From: Oscheius onirici
Taxonomy: Eukaryota > Nematoda > Chromadorea > Rhabditida > Rhabditidae
Assembly (NCBI GenBank): GCA_932521025.1
Contig: OW051472.1
Location: 7,068,001-7,132,000 of the forward strand
DNA: 64,000 bases
Direction: 5' to 3'
Part shown: piece by piece, positions 12,292-24,393 of the stretch
How positions within the stretch are numbered: position 1 is the first letter of the stretch
Layout: every line of letters starts with the position of its first letter
Notes under the pieces: generated by a model
The model's input: the letters and a program-made list of their open reading frames with translations, nothing else
Told to the model about the DNA's origin: nothing
Databases searched by the model: none
Made by a program: the position numbers and the translations under genes

Positions 12292-14273
12292 GGTGACGAA
12301 CTGAAGAGCAACGGTCAGAACCTGGTCGACAGCATGCCTGCCGCTCAATACCACACGTCTCGTGATGTTCGACGGACCGAATAGCACCTATGAGTTCGAC
12401 TTGGACCAAATCTCCCCGCCAGACGCCTCTTCATCGACCGCCGTACGAGACTGGCCAATAATCTGAGGCTCGTCGAATCTGCAAGTATTGAAAACATCCA
12501 ACTATTCTTGGAATTCAATGGCACACGAACGGTCCGCATAGAGAACAATCCGCAACTGAAGCGTCTGAAGGTCGACTGCCAGCCGCCGCAATCTCAGCTC
12601 TTCTTGACTGTAAGGAACAACAAGCGAATCAAGGAAGACTATTGGAATGTACTGAAGGAGAAGGGAGAGTATACCTGCAACGTCATGCTCAACGTCAGTA
12701 ATGATCTGGGAGAGTGCATCTTCTCAAAGGTGTTGAAGTCAATGATTGAGCTCTCGTTCTGTCGACATGTGCTGGGTGACATCATCATTGACGGGACGAC
12801 GGATCCGCTGGGCTTCGAGTCGACCTATGGAGAGATCAGAGTCTTGGGACAGGTCAAGATCAGGAACTCGCAGATTACTTCTGCTTCGGCGATGTTTTTG
12901 GCCGAACTTCAGTTTCCGCATGCGAAGGGCAAGGAATTATGTAAGTTTTCTTTCTGTCACCGTCTCCAACTATTGATTTTAGTTCTTGTCAACAATACGC
13001 AACTTTGTCTCTCTACTAGTGCAATCGCAAAGTTGAGAGGAGGAGAAAAAGAAGACTTTGACTACCAAGTCGCCCCGAGCTGCGAAGTAACTTGCGTGAA
13101 GAAGGATCTCGAGCATGACATCAAAAAGAAGATAAAGTCAAATTGTACAATCTTCGAGGGAACTCTGGAAGTCACAGATGACGATTTGCCAAATATGGCT
13201 TACCTCAACAGCATCCGAGAAGTCCGCGGGAAGGTGTACATCCACCTCATGAGCAAGAAGAATGTGAATATCCTGACAGGTCTCAAGAAAATCTTCCTGG
13301 GGAGAGCACGACCGTGACTCTTCAAATCGTCGGTCCCCCGAATCTGGAATTTTTTGATATTCCGAACCTGGAGCAGATCGACACGGGTCGGGGACATCAC
13401 GCCTCTAATGTCATCTCGTTCGAGGGAGTAGGAAGCTACATCCCGAGCCAGAAACTGTGGGACAAGTGGAAGAAGATTGCTGGAAAGAGGAAACTCAAGA
13501 TGCCAATGTCGAAAGAGCAGAGGGCCAAGCTGGACGAGGAAGCGGCGAAGAAGAACAAAAAGAGGCAGGAGGAGACTGAAGCCAAGCACAATCAGAAGAG
13601 ATTGAGTGAGTTTGTTTTCCATTTTTTTTAGTAGGTCGAGTTGAGAACTGGAAGAGAAAGTATCCAGCGACCAGATGCTGCGGGCTGATTGAGCTTCTTT
13701 CAAAAGTTTTTTTTCGATGATTTGGATTTGAAAAACATCTGCGCACCAACTCGTAAAGCGTGAACCTGCGTATCAGTACAGAAGTTCGCAGTGAAGGGAA
13801 CTGAAAATCCCATACTCATGTCTCCATTTCCAGCTGTGATCGTCGGTGTGATTGGCGGAATAGCCGTCCTCTTCCTCGTTGTGGCGGCGGCGATCGCCTT
13901 CTGCTACTCTCGAAAGAAGAAGAAGCGGCGCTCGACCAGCTCGAAGATGACCAGTCCGTGCAAGCGCCAACAGAAGACGCTGGACAGCCAACACTCGGAT
14001 ACCAATCTCTACCTGGACGCCGACGAGTCGCTCTACTCGATCCGAAGCAACACGACAAAATACGGACCAGGCGAGACGTCTGCAGAAGACGAGTGCCTGA
14101 CGAAGAAGGAGGCCGAAGCCATGAAAAAGAAGCGCAACGTCATGCGCAGTGGAGAGTACCGCCGAAGCAGAGATTATACGCTATCTGCCCCGGCAAGTTC
14201 TCTTGATCAACAGGAACTCTCTCGATTTCGAGAAGATGAAAGGCCTCAAGGAGAAGATGACCTGGACGCGTGA
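12292..14273 (+). pseudogene. Receptor L-domain (insulin/EGF-receptor-like) membrane protein, disrupted
   Basis: Nematodes have many membrane proteins built from receptor L domains without a kinase. Here the frame ending at 13317 encodes TRTVRIENNPQLKRLKVD, SFCRHVLGDIIIDGTTDPL and LGQVKIRNSQITSASAMFL, a leucine-rich L-domain pattern, with a clean intron at 12943-12981. The pattern continues in another frame from about 13300 (TLQIVGPPNLEFFDIPNLEQ) with no usable intron between, so one base appears lost around 13297. Two more frame changes lie upstream, near 12330-12340 and 12415. Downstream come a lysine-rich stretch, an intron, one membrane helix (about 13835-13905, AVIVGVIGGIAVLFLVVAAA), a run of basic residues and a tail ending at TGA 14271-14273. 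No start codon or signal peptide was found. Decay is likelier than sequencing error because neighbouring genes are intact. Confidence 0.6.
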
Positions 14274-14358
14274 GAAGATTTGGAGGCACAAGTTTACGCG
14301 GAAAATGTTTATCATCTATCCGCTGGAAATTGCTACGAAGAGGATCGAGATCACGAAG

Positions 14359-15833
14359 ATGGAACAATTCGATCCGGAAGAGTTCCTCGACTTGCATCTT
14401 CAGACCAGTGGAAGGGTACGTTTATTTTTCATTCTCTTTGCTTCTTGGCTGTCGTTTTCTACGAGAGTGTCTGTTTCTTGCAAGAGACATCGAAGCTGAA
14501 CATCCAAGCTCTCTGTAGAACCTTTTCCGTTTTCAGATTGCGTACTCGTCCGAAGTTTTGTTCGACTGGTGCCTGGAACATTACTCCAAGAACACCTCGC
14601 AACTGGTCAAAGTCACGGGTCCTTGCCACATTTCGGGCGACATCCATGGCAGCATGCACGACCTGCAGCCCATCTTCTCTCTGGATCCGACTGGAGAAGC
14701 GAAATGACTCGGAGTCCACCCGATGCTCTACTACAAATGGATCTTCTGCGGCGACTATGTGGATCGAGGCTATTGCGATGTCGAGGTGGCCATATTCCTC
14801 CTCGTTCTGTCCAAGTACTGGCCGCGAGTTACAATGCTTGGAGGGAATCATGAGGGTCAAGTCTGTGGAGAGGAATCGATCCGACTGGGAGGAGACACAG
14901 CCGAGTTGGAGAGCACGAGCTTCTCGTCACATCTTGCATCACGTTTTGGAGCAGTTGTCGGCAAACGACTTCATTCCAAGTTCCGACAGGTTAGTTGTTT
15001 TTCCTTTAGCCTGTAAGAACCACTCTGCCCTGAAAACTGTGCTACTGAAATACGGAAAGTTCGTTGCATCGATCATATCCTCAATTTACCCATGCACCTT
15101 GCTCCTCTTGTCCCAGTTTCGAGCCTGAGCCTACACACGAAACTAAACGATGTTCTGTAAGAAAACTGTCAAAAAGTGGAATTTTCAGATCTTTGCATGG
15201 CTGCCATATGTTGCTCATGTGAACAATAGGGCCCTCTGCATGCACGGCAGCATCTCGAACAGACTGCAAGGCCGAACGATCGACGACATCTTTGAGAAAA
15301 TCCCTATGCCGTTCTGGGTACAGAAGCCCTACTGCACTGCCAATCTGGATATCTCGAAGCCGCCCTTCCCCCAGTTCCAGAGCGAAGGCGAGAGGAAGAA
15401 GATGGAAATCATTTTGGATGATATCCGGTGGTCCGATCCGGGGCCACTGGCTTGTACTGCGACGACGCGCGGACGCGGAACCTACTACAACGAAGCCATG
15501 GTCAACAAGTTCTGCGAGACGTATGGACTGGATATGATCGTCAGAGGCCATGAGGACGTCGGCTTTCTGATATCCTGCAAAAACCGTCTCTTCAGCCTGT
15601 TTGGCTGTTTCTCGACGCATCTGGCCACTATTGGATTGGAACGTATTCAGAAGAGGCACGAACTCGCCAAGGATTTTACCCAGCTCATCGAGACTCATCT
15701 GGCGGCCATCACGACTGATCAACGAGCTTGTGGCGTCCTTCGTCTCAACCCGGACGGAACCCTCCATTTGATGCTCCTCGCCCAGCAGTTTGAAGAAGCC
15801 CTGAGTCCTGAAATTTTGAAGAAGAAACAGTAG
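14359..15833 (+). pseudogene. PP1-like Ser/Thr phosphatase with an in-frame stop
   Basis: The frame starting MEQFDPEEFLDLHLQTSGR continues across an intron (donor at 14416-14417) into the phosphatase core: GDIHG, FCGDYVDRG, LGGNHE, RFGAVVGKRLHSKF, IFAWLPYVAHV, ALCMHGSIS and VRGHEDVGF. All metal-ligand positions (Asp and His of GDIHG, Asp of GDYVDRG, Asn of GNHE, His of CMHG and GHED) are kept. An in-frame TGA at 14705-14707 separates the first two motifs and no GT-AG intron removes it. The segment after GHED does not match the SAPNYCG loop of true PP1. A second intron spans 14990-15188. Stop TAG 15831-15833, AATAAA six nucleotides later. It could still encode a protein from the ATG at 14723, lacking GDIHG. 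It starts 85 nt after the receptor-like gene, or overlaps it if the in-frame ATG at 14236 is used. Confidence 0.7.
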
Positions 15834-16804
15834 CCACGAAATAAAGGATGGCGTTTTTAACAGTGTTCTTTTTTTAACACTTGAACACTTCACGGTTTAT
15901 TAGGTTTTCTGGTAGGACTGACTCTTCTTGCAAGCCTCCTTGTTCTCCTCGATTCTCCTTACAATCGATTTGGCACATGTCAACTACGAAACCCAAATGA
16001 CCCTTTCCTAATTGCCATGACAACTTGATTGCTACTTTCTACTCGAGAACTTTTTTTGGATAGCTGAGAGTCTACTGTAGGAGAAGTCCCGAAAGGCATG
16101 CGCTCTTTAGCAACAGGACAGTTTTTCTTCCAATTAATGAAAGAAGACAAAGACAGCCGTCGAGACCTCTGGAAAACCTCGTTTCTACACTGTCTGTTGT
16201 AGATCCAATGTCAGTCCGTGTCCTTCGTTGTCTCTTTCATTGAGTTTGGTCTAGTACTCTCCGTTAGAAGACAGTAACTGTTCAATTAGAAATGGTCCTG
16301 ATGATACCAGTTTACTGAAAATGGGTAAGATCACACCCACTCTTTCCACTCTGACTCATCGCCTATTCTCCTCCTTTCCCGCCCCAACACCAAAAAACTA
16401 TGAGTGCGTGTCTAGTCTGATCCAAGACCGATGGTGGGGAGAGGCAGGGAGAGAGACGCAGAGCTACCGTAGTCTGTTGTCAAGGCAGCATTCACTTCAG
16501 GATCATTCATCGTTTGGGATAATTTTGTCGAGGTATTGAGGTAGAGAGTGGGAATGAGTCAAAGTTGGGTAGGAGCGAATTTAGGAAAGAGGGACAGATA
16601 TGAAGGACGATGGTCGAAAAGACCCTTGTTTCAGGGTCAAATGAAAGAACATTACAGTTCATTCAAACGGACGGTATAGGTCGGGAGTCTTGCATGGGAC
16701 TGGATGCGGTCTGGAGCCAGGAGAGATAGAGTAAGAGCTGTATGCACTGAAGCCGAAACAGCACTTAAAACTACCTCATCTGAGTCGAGATACAGAGGGT
16801 TCTT

Positions 16805-16817
16805 GGGGGGGGGGGGG
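16805..16817 (+). repeat. Poly-G run (13 G)
   Basis: Thirteen consecutive G residues lie in a GC-rich patch. Such homopolymers can form quadruplexes and are also prone to length error in sequencing. Confidence 0.9.
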
Positions 16818-18284
16818 TTCCTACAGAAGGACAGAGAAGAGGGAGAAGAGCCGGCGTCCGCGACGAGGTCGTCTGGCCGGAGTGAGTGGCGCGGCGCAAC
16901 CGCTCTGCTGCAGAGACGGCCAGACGTTTTTTCGCCGGGGGCATCGATTGGCGAAAAATGGCTGTGCTGGCTGGTCGGGGCGTGGAGAGGACAAGGAAGA
17001 GGCAAAAGAACGTGTCTGGTCTTTTTAGAGTCGGTGGTAGTCGAGAGACTGGGACAAGGCAACGGTCGACGGAAGGAGCTGGAGCAGAACGGAACACCTT
17101 CTGATTTGACTGGAAGAGACTGGAATCGAAAGATCAGACATCGAGGTAGAAACGAGGAGAGTCTCGTCTCGACCAGACCAAAGAAATTATCGATTCGGAA
17201 TCAGAGAGAATGATAGACGGGGTTATCCCCGGCGCCGATGGGCGGAGACAAAGAGGCATTTTTCTCGAAGCAAAGTGTCTGAGGAAAGTAGGACAACTTG
17301 GGGAAGAACTAGAGGGACGTATTAATAATAGGAACTTTGTCTATAAGAATCAAAGAATCCCTCAAAAATTTAGTCGGCGCCTTGCGACCTTCAAATCACA
17401 TGTTTGGCTGTAGAGCCCAGTTACTAATTTTGGAAAATTGTACTTGTAGAATTCTCATTTTTTTCAAGGTCTTGCAGCTATGAAAAGATCAGTGGGTGGA
17501 GAACAAACATCGAAACCTTTTTTGCAAAGGCGGAAAATGGGCTCTCTATGTGCTGGACAAACGGAGAAAGGCTCTGACTCTTTTTCCAGTTAGATAAACT
17601 AGAGAAATGTTGCGTGGTGGAGGAGTCAGCTAGCTAGGAAAAGTGGAAAAACATGTTGAAATGAGAATAGAAACAGAGTGCAGTGTATTGATCGAGAAAA
17701 GGAAACATCACGAGAGATGTGAAAACAAGGTGGAGGCGGAAAAAAAGTGGGAATATTTTTAGACTGAACCGTTGTGGACATAGAGGGTCCCTAATCGACT
17801 AGCCTTGTAAAAGTCTTGCTAATGAGTTTCGGTGAATTTGACTCTTCTAATCTGCTACGGGGAGTGCCAAACCTTGCGTATTTTAGTGTCGAGTTGGCGT
17901 AAGCTACTGTCCTCGAAGTTAGATACAGTTTTTGCGTAACCAATGGTGCGAGATACGAAGCTTGGCATCAAATTCGTGGTTTTACCGCTTTCCAAGCTTC
18001 ATAATTCCAATCTCTGTTCTTCACCAAATTTTTTGACATAACCGATACCTTTTAGAGACGAGACAAAAAAAACTTTGAAAATTGCTGCAAGTCAGTTTAT
18101 TACAATCAAGGTATTTTTCAACTACTCTACTTCCATTTTTTGCAAAGTTCTGGTATTCTGTGATCCAAGAAGACGATCAGATATTTTTCCAATCTGCCAG
18201 CTACTAACGAATATCTATGTACTACCTAGCCGTTCCTGACTCTAAGCTGGCGTACAACTACCTTCATTCGAATTGTAGCTCTCA

Positions 18285-18587
18285 TTGAAAAATTTTTTCA
18301 AAGAAAAAATATTCTTGTTGATAGTCTCCTTATTTTCGAAAATACAGACAGTTCAAACGACCAAAGCCATTATCCTTTTGACTGAACACGATCCAGACTA
18401 CCGTAATCTATATGCTTCCACAAATAAGCTGGCATTTCCCATGCCCTTCCGTGACTCATCTTTTGTGTTCCCTCCAATGCCAGACCATGACAAAAAGCCG
18501 CCAGAGCGATTCATCATCCGCCTGAGAGAGATGGAGAAAGAGCACCAAAACAATAACCTTGACTCACATCTGCCCCCCAGCCCGTAA
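18285..18587 (+). CDS. Possible lone terminal exon or small ORF, unrecognised
   Basis: From an acceptor-like TACAG at 18346-18350 the frame stays open for 78 codons to TAA at 18585-18587 and reads like ordinary protein: ASTNKLAFPMPFRDSSFVFP and PERFIIRLREMEKEHQ, with a balanced amino-acid mix. No upstream exon with matching phase, no AATAAA close by and no family was recognised. The stretch before the acceptor (MKNFFKEKIFLLIVSLFSKI) is also open and hydrophobic, so a single-exon reading with a signal-like start at 18285 is an alternative. It may be chance. Confidence 0.25.
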   Translation: MKNFFKEKIFLLIVSLFSKIQTVQTTKAIILLTEHDPDYRNLYASTNKLAFPMPFRDSSFVFPPMPDHDKKPPERFIIRLREMEKEHQNNNLDSHLPPSP

Positions 18588-21500
18588 AGGTATAATTTCA
18601 CTGGGCGCAGCCATTTTCCTCCTCTCTGATCTTTTGGTTCCACGCCAGACAGAGAGACACAGCTGCAGCCGTTTTTTTCCTGCTCGGACGGGGGAGAAAA
18701 GATCGCTTAACACTTCAGCGAGGGGAAGTCTTTCATTTGAGAAATTGACCCATTTCCGTCTCTCAGATTCTACCGTAATCCGGTTTCTAAAGAGCGACAC
18801 GCCCAGCCTGACGTCGAGTCGGAAAACGACTGATGTTGTCGTCTCTCGGGCCAATCGATGCAACAAGCAAAAGAGGAAGAGATTTTGCAGCTACCGGTTC
18901 ATCAAGATTGGGTACAAGAAACAAACAGCCGCTCTGGTTCTCCATGTCCAAACCTCTTTCAGCTTCTGATACCTAACCACATTGAATCTAATGAAACTTG
19001 TGTTTTCTAAACGTACACTGACTCGAGAACTCATATGAAGTCAACAATTGAAATGCATTGTTCACAGTAGCTTATCTGATGCGGGAACTTTTAGCAACCA
19101 AAACAGGAGCGATCTGCAAGAAAGTTACTGGACAAATAACCAACATCTTTCGCTTAACTCGCAAGTGTGTCAATTAGTTTAATTAGAAATGTACTACGGT
19201 AGCTAAATTGGCATCGAGATTGAGCAGCATGAGGTTTGGCTGCAACGCTTCGTTGCCAGAACAATTGAAAAGTTGTCATAAGAGTAATCGTTTCAAACTA
19301 TATGAGTAAAATTATTTGTAAATACGCAAGAGAAACACTTAAAAGCATTAAAAGGATCTTTGCCCTCCAGACAGACAGTCTATGTTGGCAAAAACGTTTC
19401 AGGGCTTTCCCCGGGCTCCGATAAGTGCAATCGTCATTTTTTCAAACTTTTTCTCTTCGCTAGTTTCTCCAGTATAGTTGTTTTCAGCGCCAAGGACAAA
19501 CGAGGGCGAGGTACAAGGCGGTGACCAAATTTGGAAATGTACTTTTTACTTTTGATTGGAGAGTCAAGGAGATGTAGACAAAGAGAGCTTTCGACTGATA
19601 TAGAAGGATAGATAGACATAGGTACAAAGAGACTGAAGACTGGACAACAGAAAAAATACAGTACTATGCTTCCGAAAATAAAGACCATCTGTTCAGGATT
19701 CGTCTACTCACAATCGCAAAAAAGGTTCGAGAAAGGAGAAAAAGAGCGTTCGGCTGCTGCGCGTGGCGGCGTTCATCTGAGCCCCTCGGCCGTCGGTCTG
19801 CACTTGGAATGCCCTTTGGGGTGAACAGCCCAGCACGGGAAAGAGAGGGCTGTCAGCAGAGAGGAACGCTCTTTCTCTCTAGGAACAAGACGGAGAAACG
19901 TTCAGAACTTGACCAGCACACGGGATGTCTCGGAGGAATCAAAAGATCGGACAATGTCTCACAATCATTTCTCGCTTGGTTCTACGAACTGCTCTAGAAG
20001 CACCCGAATCTTATGTGTTTAATATGTGGGCTTCTCAAAAAATAAAGAATCTTCTAGAAAGGACTAGGACTGTCGCTCAGTCTATGAAATTCTCAAAGCT
20101 GGCTTGATCAGTTCAAAACTTTATGGACTCGTCTCAACTCGTTCAGACCCTACAGTTTCTGACTATTCAAAGAGCTTTAACTGATTTTCAACTGGTCTTT
20201 ACATTTGTAGACCGGGTTAGAATCAACTGACGGACGTTGTCCATCTCCCGGAACAAACGATTTTGTACAATTCTGACCGTTGTTGAGTCATTTCTTCCGT
20301 TCCCTGTTATTTTGGTCTCAGACTGTACACGACGCTTTCTACAGTGTTGTTTTTCCATTCCTCCCACATGTTCCCGAGAGATCTTATGATTTTGGCATAT
20401 GACCATCGAATAAACAGGGTGTCTTCCACGTTACTGGCGAGTTAGCATAGCTATTATTGGGTTACGACAGCAATAATAACTTACACTACCTCACCGGCTG
20501 ACATGGAAAAGGACGGGACTGACTCACTTCTTTTTGTTCAAATCCAGACCAGGAGCGAAGCGAGAGAGGGAGGGGCAGACTCAGTCTCTCTCCCTGCTGT
20601 TCCGAACGCTGGGAAGCCGGACTGGATGCCCGCCCCTCCAAAGTGCAACTCGGGGGTGCCGAGTGGGGCCCAGAGTGTGCCTGTTCGTACCACACAAAGG
20701 GCGTGTGCCCTGAGGCAAAAAACTCTAGAGTTTGGGAGTATGTGGACCAAGAGGAGACAAGAAACATAAACAGCCTTCGTCTCTTTTGCAAGCGGGGTCC
20801 GCTCTGCGTGTTCTCTGTGTTCGCTTCGGCTATTTGAGAAGGGGAGGGCGCGGGAAAAAAACAGCAGTCGCAACATTGGGAATTGGAAGGCTGGACCTCA
20901 GTTCAGGTCTCTCCCGTTATCGGATTCTCGCCATTTTTGGACTGAAGACTTGACTTATTGACTTGATTTGAGAGATCTTGAAACCAATTAGAATCTGTTT
21001 AGAATTCCCGAAAAATTGCACTACAATAATCCAAGTTCCGTTCCGATCATCCTTTGAACTCAGACAGACGACTTATGCTTTTTCAGCTGAAAACGGGCAG
21101 ATCGTGTCTCTGTTAATCGGCTCGACCCGGAACTTTTCAAGATGAAAAACAGTCTGGGCCAGATTAACATAAGGCTTGAACCGTGCTTTTCTTTCCCAGT
21201 TATTTGGTCAGATGAACGGTAGAAAGGGTAACTTGCTGACGATTTTGTGAGATCGAGAAAACTGAAAAAAGCCCGTCCTCAGGACTGATCTCCCTTTACC
21301 GTCAATAAAATACTATACAAATTATGCGGAAATCGGTCGATCCCATGCAATAAAATGAGAGAGTCTTGAAAAGAAAGAAGACTCCCTTGACTATCAAATA
21401 TGATAGAAAATTTATCTGTTTTCTATTCAAAACCCGGACGTAGACAAATCCAACAAGTTCTTTCGGATTATCCCGTGACTAGACAAACTTTCAGAAATGA

Positions 21501-22236
21501 ATTTATAGTCGGTTGGAAACTTCTCCCTGCTTCAAAAATATCCTCTGAGCAGACATCGGGCGTTCGCCAGATTATCCTCTGGGAATGCCCTCATCTTGTC
21601 CTTACAGACATGATATCACACACATCCTTCCTTCTCGGGGGCCAACTGAACCAGGTGTGTCTGTGTACCGACTCGTGCCACTGCAAGGGCATTTGTACTA
21701 CTGGAACACCTGCATAAGGAGAAAGCCGGCGGCTCGAGAACGGGGGAGAGCGCCGTTCAGGGAGCAGACTTTTTTCAGGGGAGTGTGTGCAAATTGATCG
21801 AAGAGCAAAAATAGCGAGACCAAATGAGCAGAGGTTCTCATGATAAACAAAATTCGAGGAGAGGACCAGAAAGAGGTTACTTAGGCTGTGCCAGACGGGT
21901 TCTCGACTGAGATTTTTCCAGTTTCTTTTGGTATGTCTTTGCTTGTTATCATGAACAGCCGAGTCTGCTATTCAAATTTAATGTAATTGATTGACTCTTT
22001 CTGCTTCGGAGCTTTCTTTCTAGTGTTTTCAGTTCAGTCAGACCTGAGAGAATGAAAATAAAGCGGTGAAACCAAACAAGTTTAGAGTAACTGAATCATC
22101 TGTACTGAACAGTAAGATCTATCCCAACAATTTGGATAAGTCTGTCAAACACGTCCCTTTAGATAAAGAGGTCTTGACTCTACTGTAATCTGACCTCATG
22201 CCACTTCAACCGCCAAAAGACTCCTTCATTGCCTAA

Positions 22237-24255
22237 ATGTCTTCTCCGCTGGGTCGACCAGTCCGAATTGGGGTCTTCGAACATGATCCGGACGCCTTCA
22301 ATTGCTTCCGCCAACTTCCGAAGAAGAATTGCGTTCAGCCAGGAGCCGAGATTGAGATTATCTCGGCCGTGATGCAGATTCTCCAATGGGACTGGGAGAT
22401 TGTGGACACAGACAAAGAATTTGGAGTCGTCAACGATTTCGGCAGCTTGCAGTCTGATGGAAATTTCAGGTTTTTCTATTTCTACAGTCTATTTTAAAAT
22501 TTAAGTGGTGTAATGGGGCTCCTGGCTGCAAATTCCGTCGACATGTCGGGTCTTTCCATGCGAATCACGCCCGAGAGAATGAGAGCTGCCCATTTTACCT
22601 TTCCAATACGCTACTTCCAGCAGGTGTACATCATCAACACGCCGCCTGACGCAGATTTTAAGACGTTTATATTCAGTAGTGTCAGCAAGAGACTGTAGGC
22701 TACTTTGCTGACTTCTTTCACAATCTCTTTCAGTTGGGTTTACATGCTTATAACCTTCTTAATAGTCGGAATCATCAAGTTTGCGATTGGAGTCTTGGTT
22801 GCCAGAAGGAATGTTCCGAAGACTAATCTGTTGAGCAGCAGCTTTCTGGTAAGTCAGAGAGAAGTTCAGATATGCTTCTTACAAGACAGTTACGGTAGCC
22901 ATTACACGCTTTTGAACATATTATATAGCAAGCACAAAAGAGACATTATTGGCTACCATACTTGGGTAATCTGGACTCGATTCCGATGTCTAGCCAAAAA
23001 GCCGACCTGACCGGACCTTGTGAGTCGAGTCATCCAAAAATACTCGCGAGTATGTTGTCTTGGCAGAAACTGTTCATTGTCGAGTTGATCGGACAAGTTT
23101 TGTCTTGTACAATCACAAAGTCTTTCAGGAAAGTTTCGGCCTAATGCTCAAGCAGCGAGTCGCCAAACCTACATCAGCCTCGATGAAAGTCATAGAAGTT
23201 TCTCTGCTGGCGGCTATGATGTTCATCGGACAATACTACCAGACTGAAATGAACTCTAAGCTGACGGCGCCACCCAAAGCCAAGATCCCTTTTTTGCATC
23301 AGAATGAGCTATTGGATCGATTCGAGCGCGGCGAAAACTACCCGACGTACTATCTGGACGTTCCTTTGGAAGGATCCACTCCCGAGAATCAGGCACGGCT
23401 TGATGCTTACTGGGCCAAACAGCCACTGAAGGTTCATCCCAGAGAAGACGACATTGTTGCAGAAATACAGTAATTTGTTGAGAGTCGAACTTATTCCAAT
23501 TTTAGTCGAGGTGGGGTCTTCTACTCGACCTACGACGTCGACTTGACGCCAAACGTCCTTTCCGTATGGAATCGAAAAGAAAAACTCGCTGTGATTCGAG
23601 ACACCACTGGCATTGTCAGCTATGTGGCTTTCGGATTCAGCTGGAACAACAAGAAACTTTGTAATCAGTAGGTTATTTTGAAAATTCCAGAAAGGTTTAT
23701 CAGATTCAACAAGGCTCTAATGACAATCCTACCGGGAGTGCCAAAGATGACAATCGGACCGGGATACGCTAGAGTCAAGGAACCGCTTGAACAGATTGTT
23801 GTGGTATGTCTCATACGAGTAGTTCATAAACTTTGAAATAGAAATGAGCAGATGCTGAGCTCAAGGAAAATATTATTAACTTTTCCAGTTTTTGTCCAGT
23901 TTTTTTTGTCAAACTTCCTGGCCAGTAACAATAGTATTCCTGATTAAAAACATAAGAAAATATAGATAATCCAGGTCTTTGAAAAACTATTTCAGGTCCG
24001 CCACACGACTCTTACCCTCAAATGCCATCTCGAACAACTCTTCATCATCGTGGCCATCTGCCTTCTGATCAGTTGTTTCTGTTTCGCCATCGAGCTGCTG
24101 ATCTATCGTTCTCACGTGAGTGCTCTCATGCAAATCCATAAAACTTCTTTTCCAGCAAGAAGTTCGAAATCGTAGAGAGCGTACGATGTCCGCAGACACT
24201 CAAAGAACCCAACTTGACTGATTCTCAAGAAGTGTTCATGTTCAACGATAAATAA
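22237..24255 (+). CDS. Nematode ionotropic receptor (iGluR-related, no amino-terminal domain)
   Basis: Ligand-gated channel relatives of this type have a split ligand-binding domain around membrane segments. Exon 1 encodes the S1 lobe start VRIGVFEHDPDAFNCFRQL, exon 2 GLLAANSVDMSGLSMRIT and the lobe end TFPIRYFQQVYIIN. A 39-nt intron (about 22697-22735) leads to the first membrane helix, WVYMLITFLIVGIIKFAIG. The next exon (from 23129) encodes the third helix, VIEVSLLAAMMFIGQYYQTE, then the S2 lobe. The last exons give the final helix, LFIIVAICLLISCFCFAIEL. A pore loop between the first and third helix is not evident. The start at 22237 lacks a signal peptide, so a 5' exon may be missing. The end at 24255 assumes an acceptor at CAGCAAG; using the earlier CAG gives an alternative stop around 24220. 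Confidence 0.75.
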
Positions 24256-24393
24256 AACATCTGACAACAATATGTACAAATTTTTGATGAGAGATAGAGC
24301 GAGAGAGAGACAAAGGAACCTGAAAGATTCTGACTAGGATATGGCAGGAGGAGAGGTGTGAATGTGAGAGAAATCGAAACAATGGAGGATATG

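Larger units (their letters stand above)
15834..22236. other. Long gene-poor stretch (6.4 kb)
   Basis: I find no convincing multi-exon gene here. It alternates AT-rich DNA with GC-richer patches around 16800-17250, 18580-18870, 19780-19900 and 20540-20870, where long but unsupported open frames appear on both strands. It contains a run of 13 G at 16805-16817 and one protein-like open frame near 18285-18587, listed separately. It is the upstream flank of the ionotropic receptor gene, so distal regulatory elements are plausible but not shown. Confidence 0.5.

Noticed and set aside
14569-15128. Alternative frames through the phosphatase region
   Set aside because: Only one frame carries the phosphatase motifs; the others are shadows.
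16525-16560. A let-7-like seed, TGAGGTAG, in the gene-poor region
   Set aside because: No matching let-7 body follows and no complementary arm within about 100 nt would form a hairpin.
16652-17213. Overlapping open frames around the poly-G run
   Set aside because: Same GC-rich effect; Arg/Gly-rich translations on one strand and Pro/Ser-rich on the other, with no family pattern.
20486-20876. Long open frames on both strands in a GC-rich patch
   Set aside because: High GC lowers stop frequency on both strands; no motif or splice support on either.
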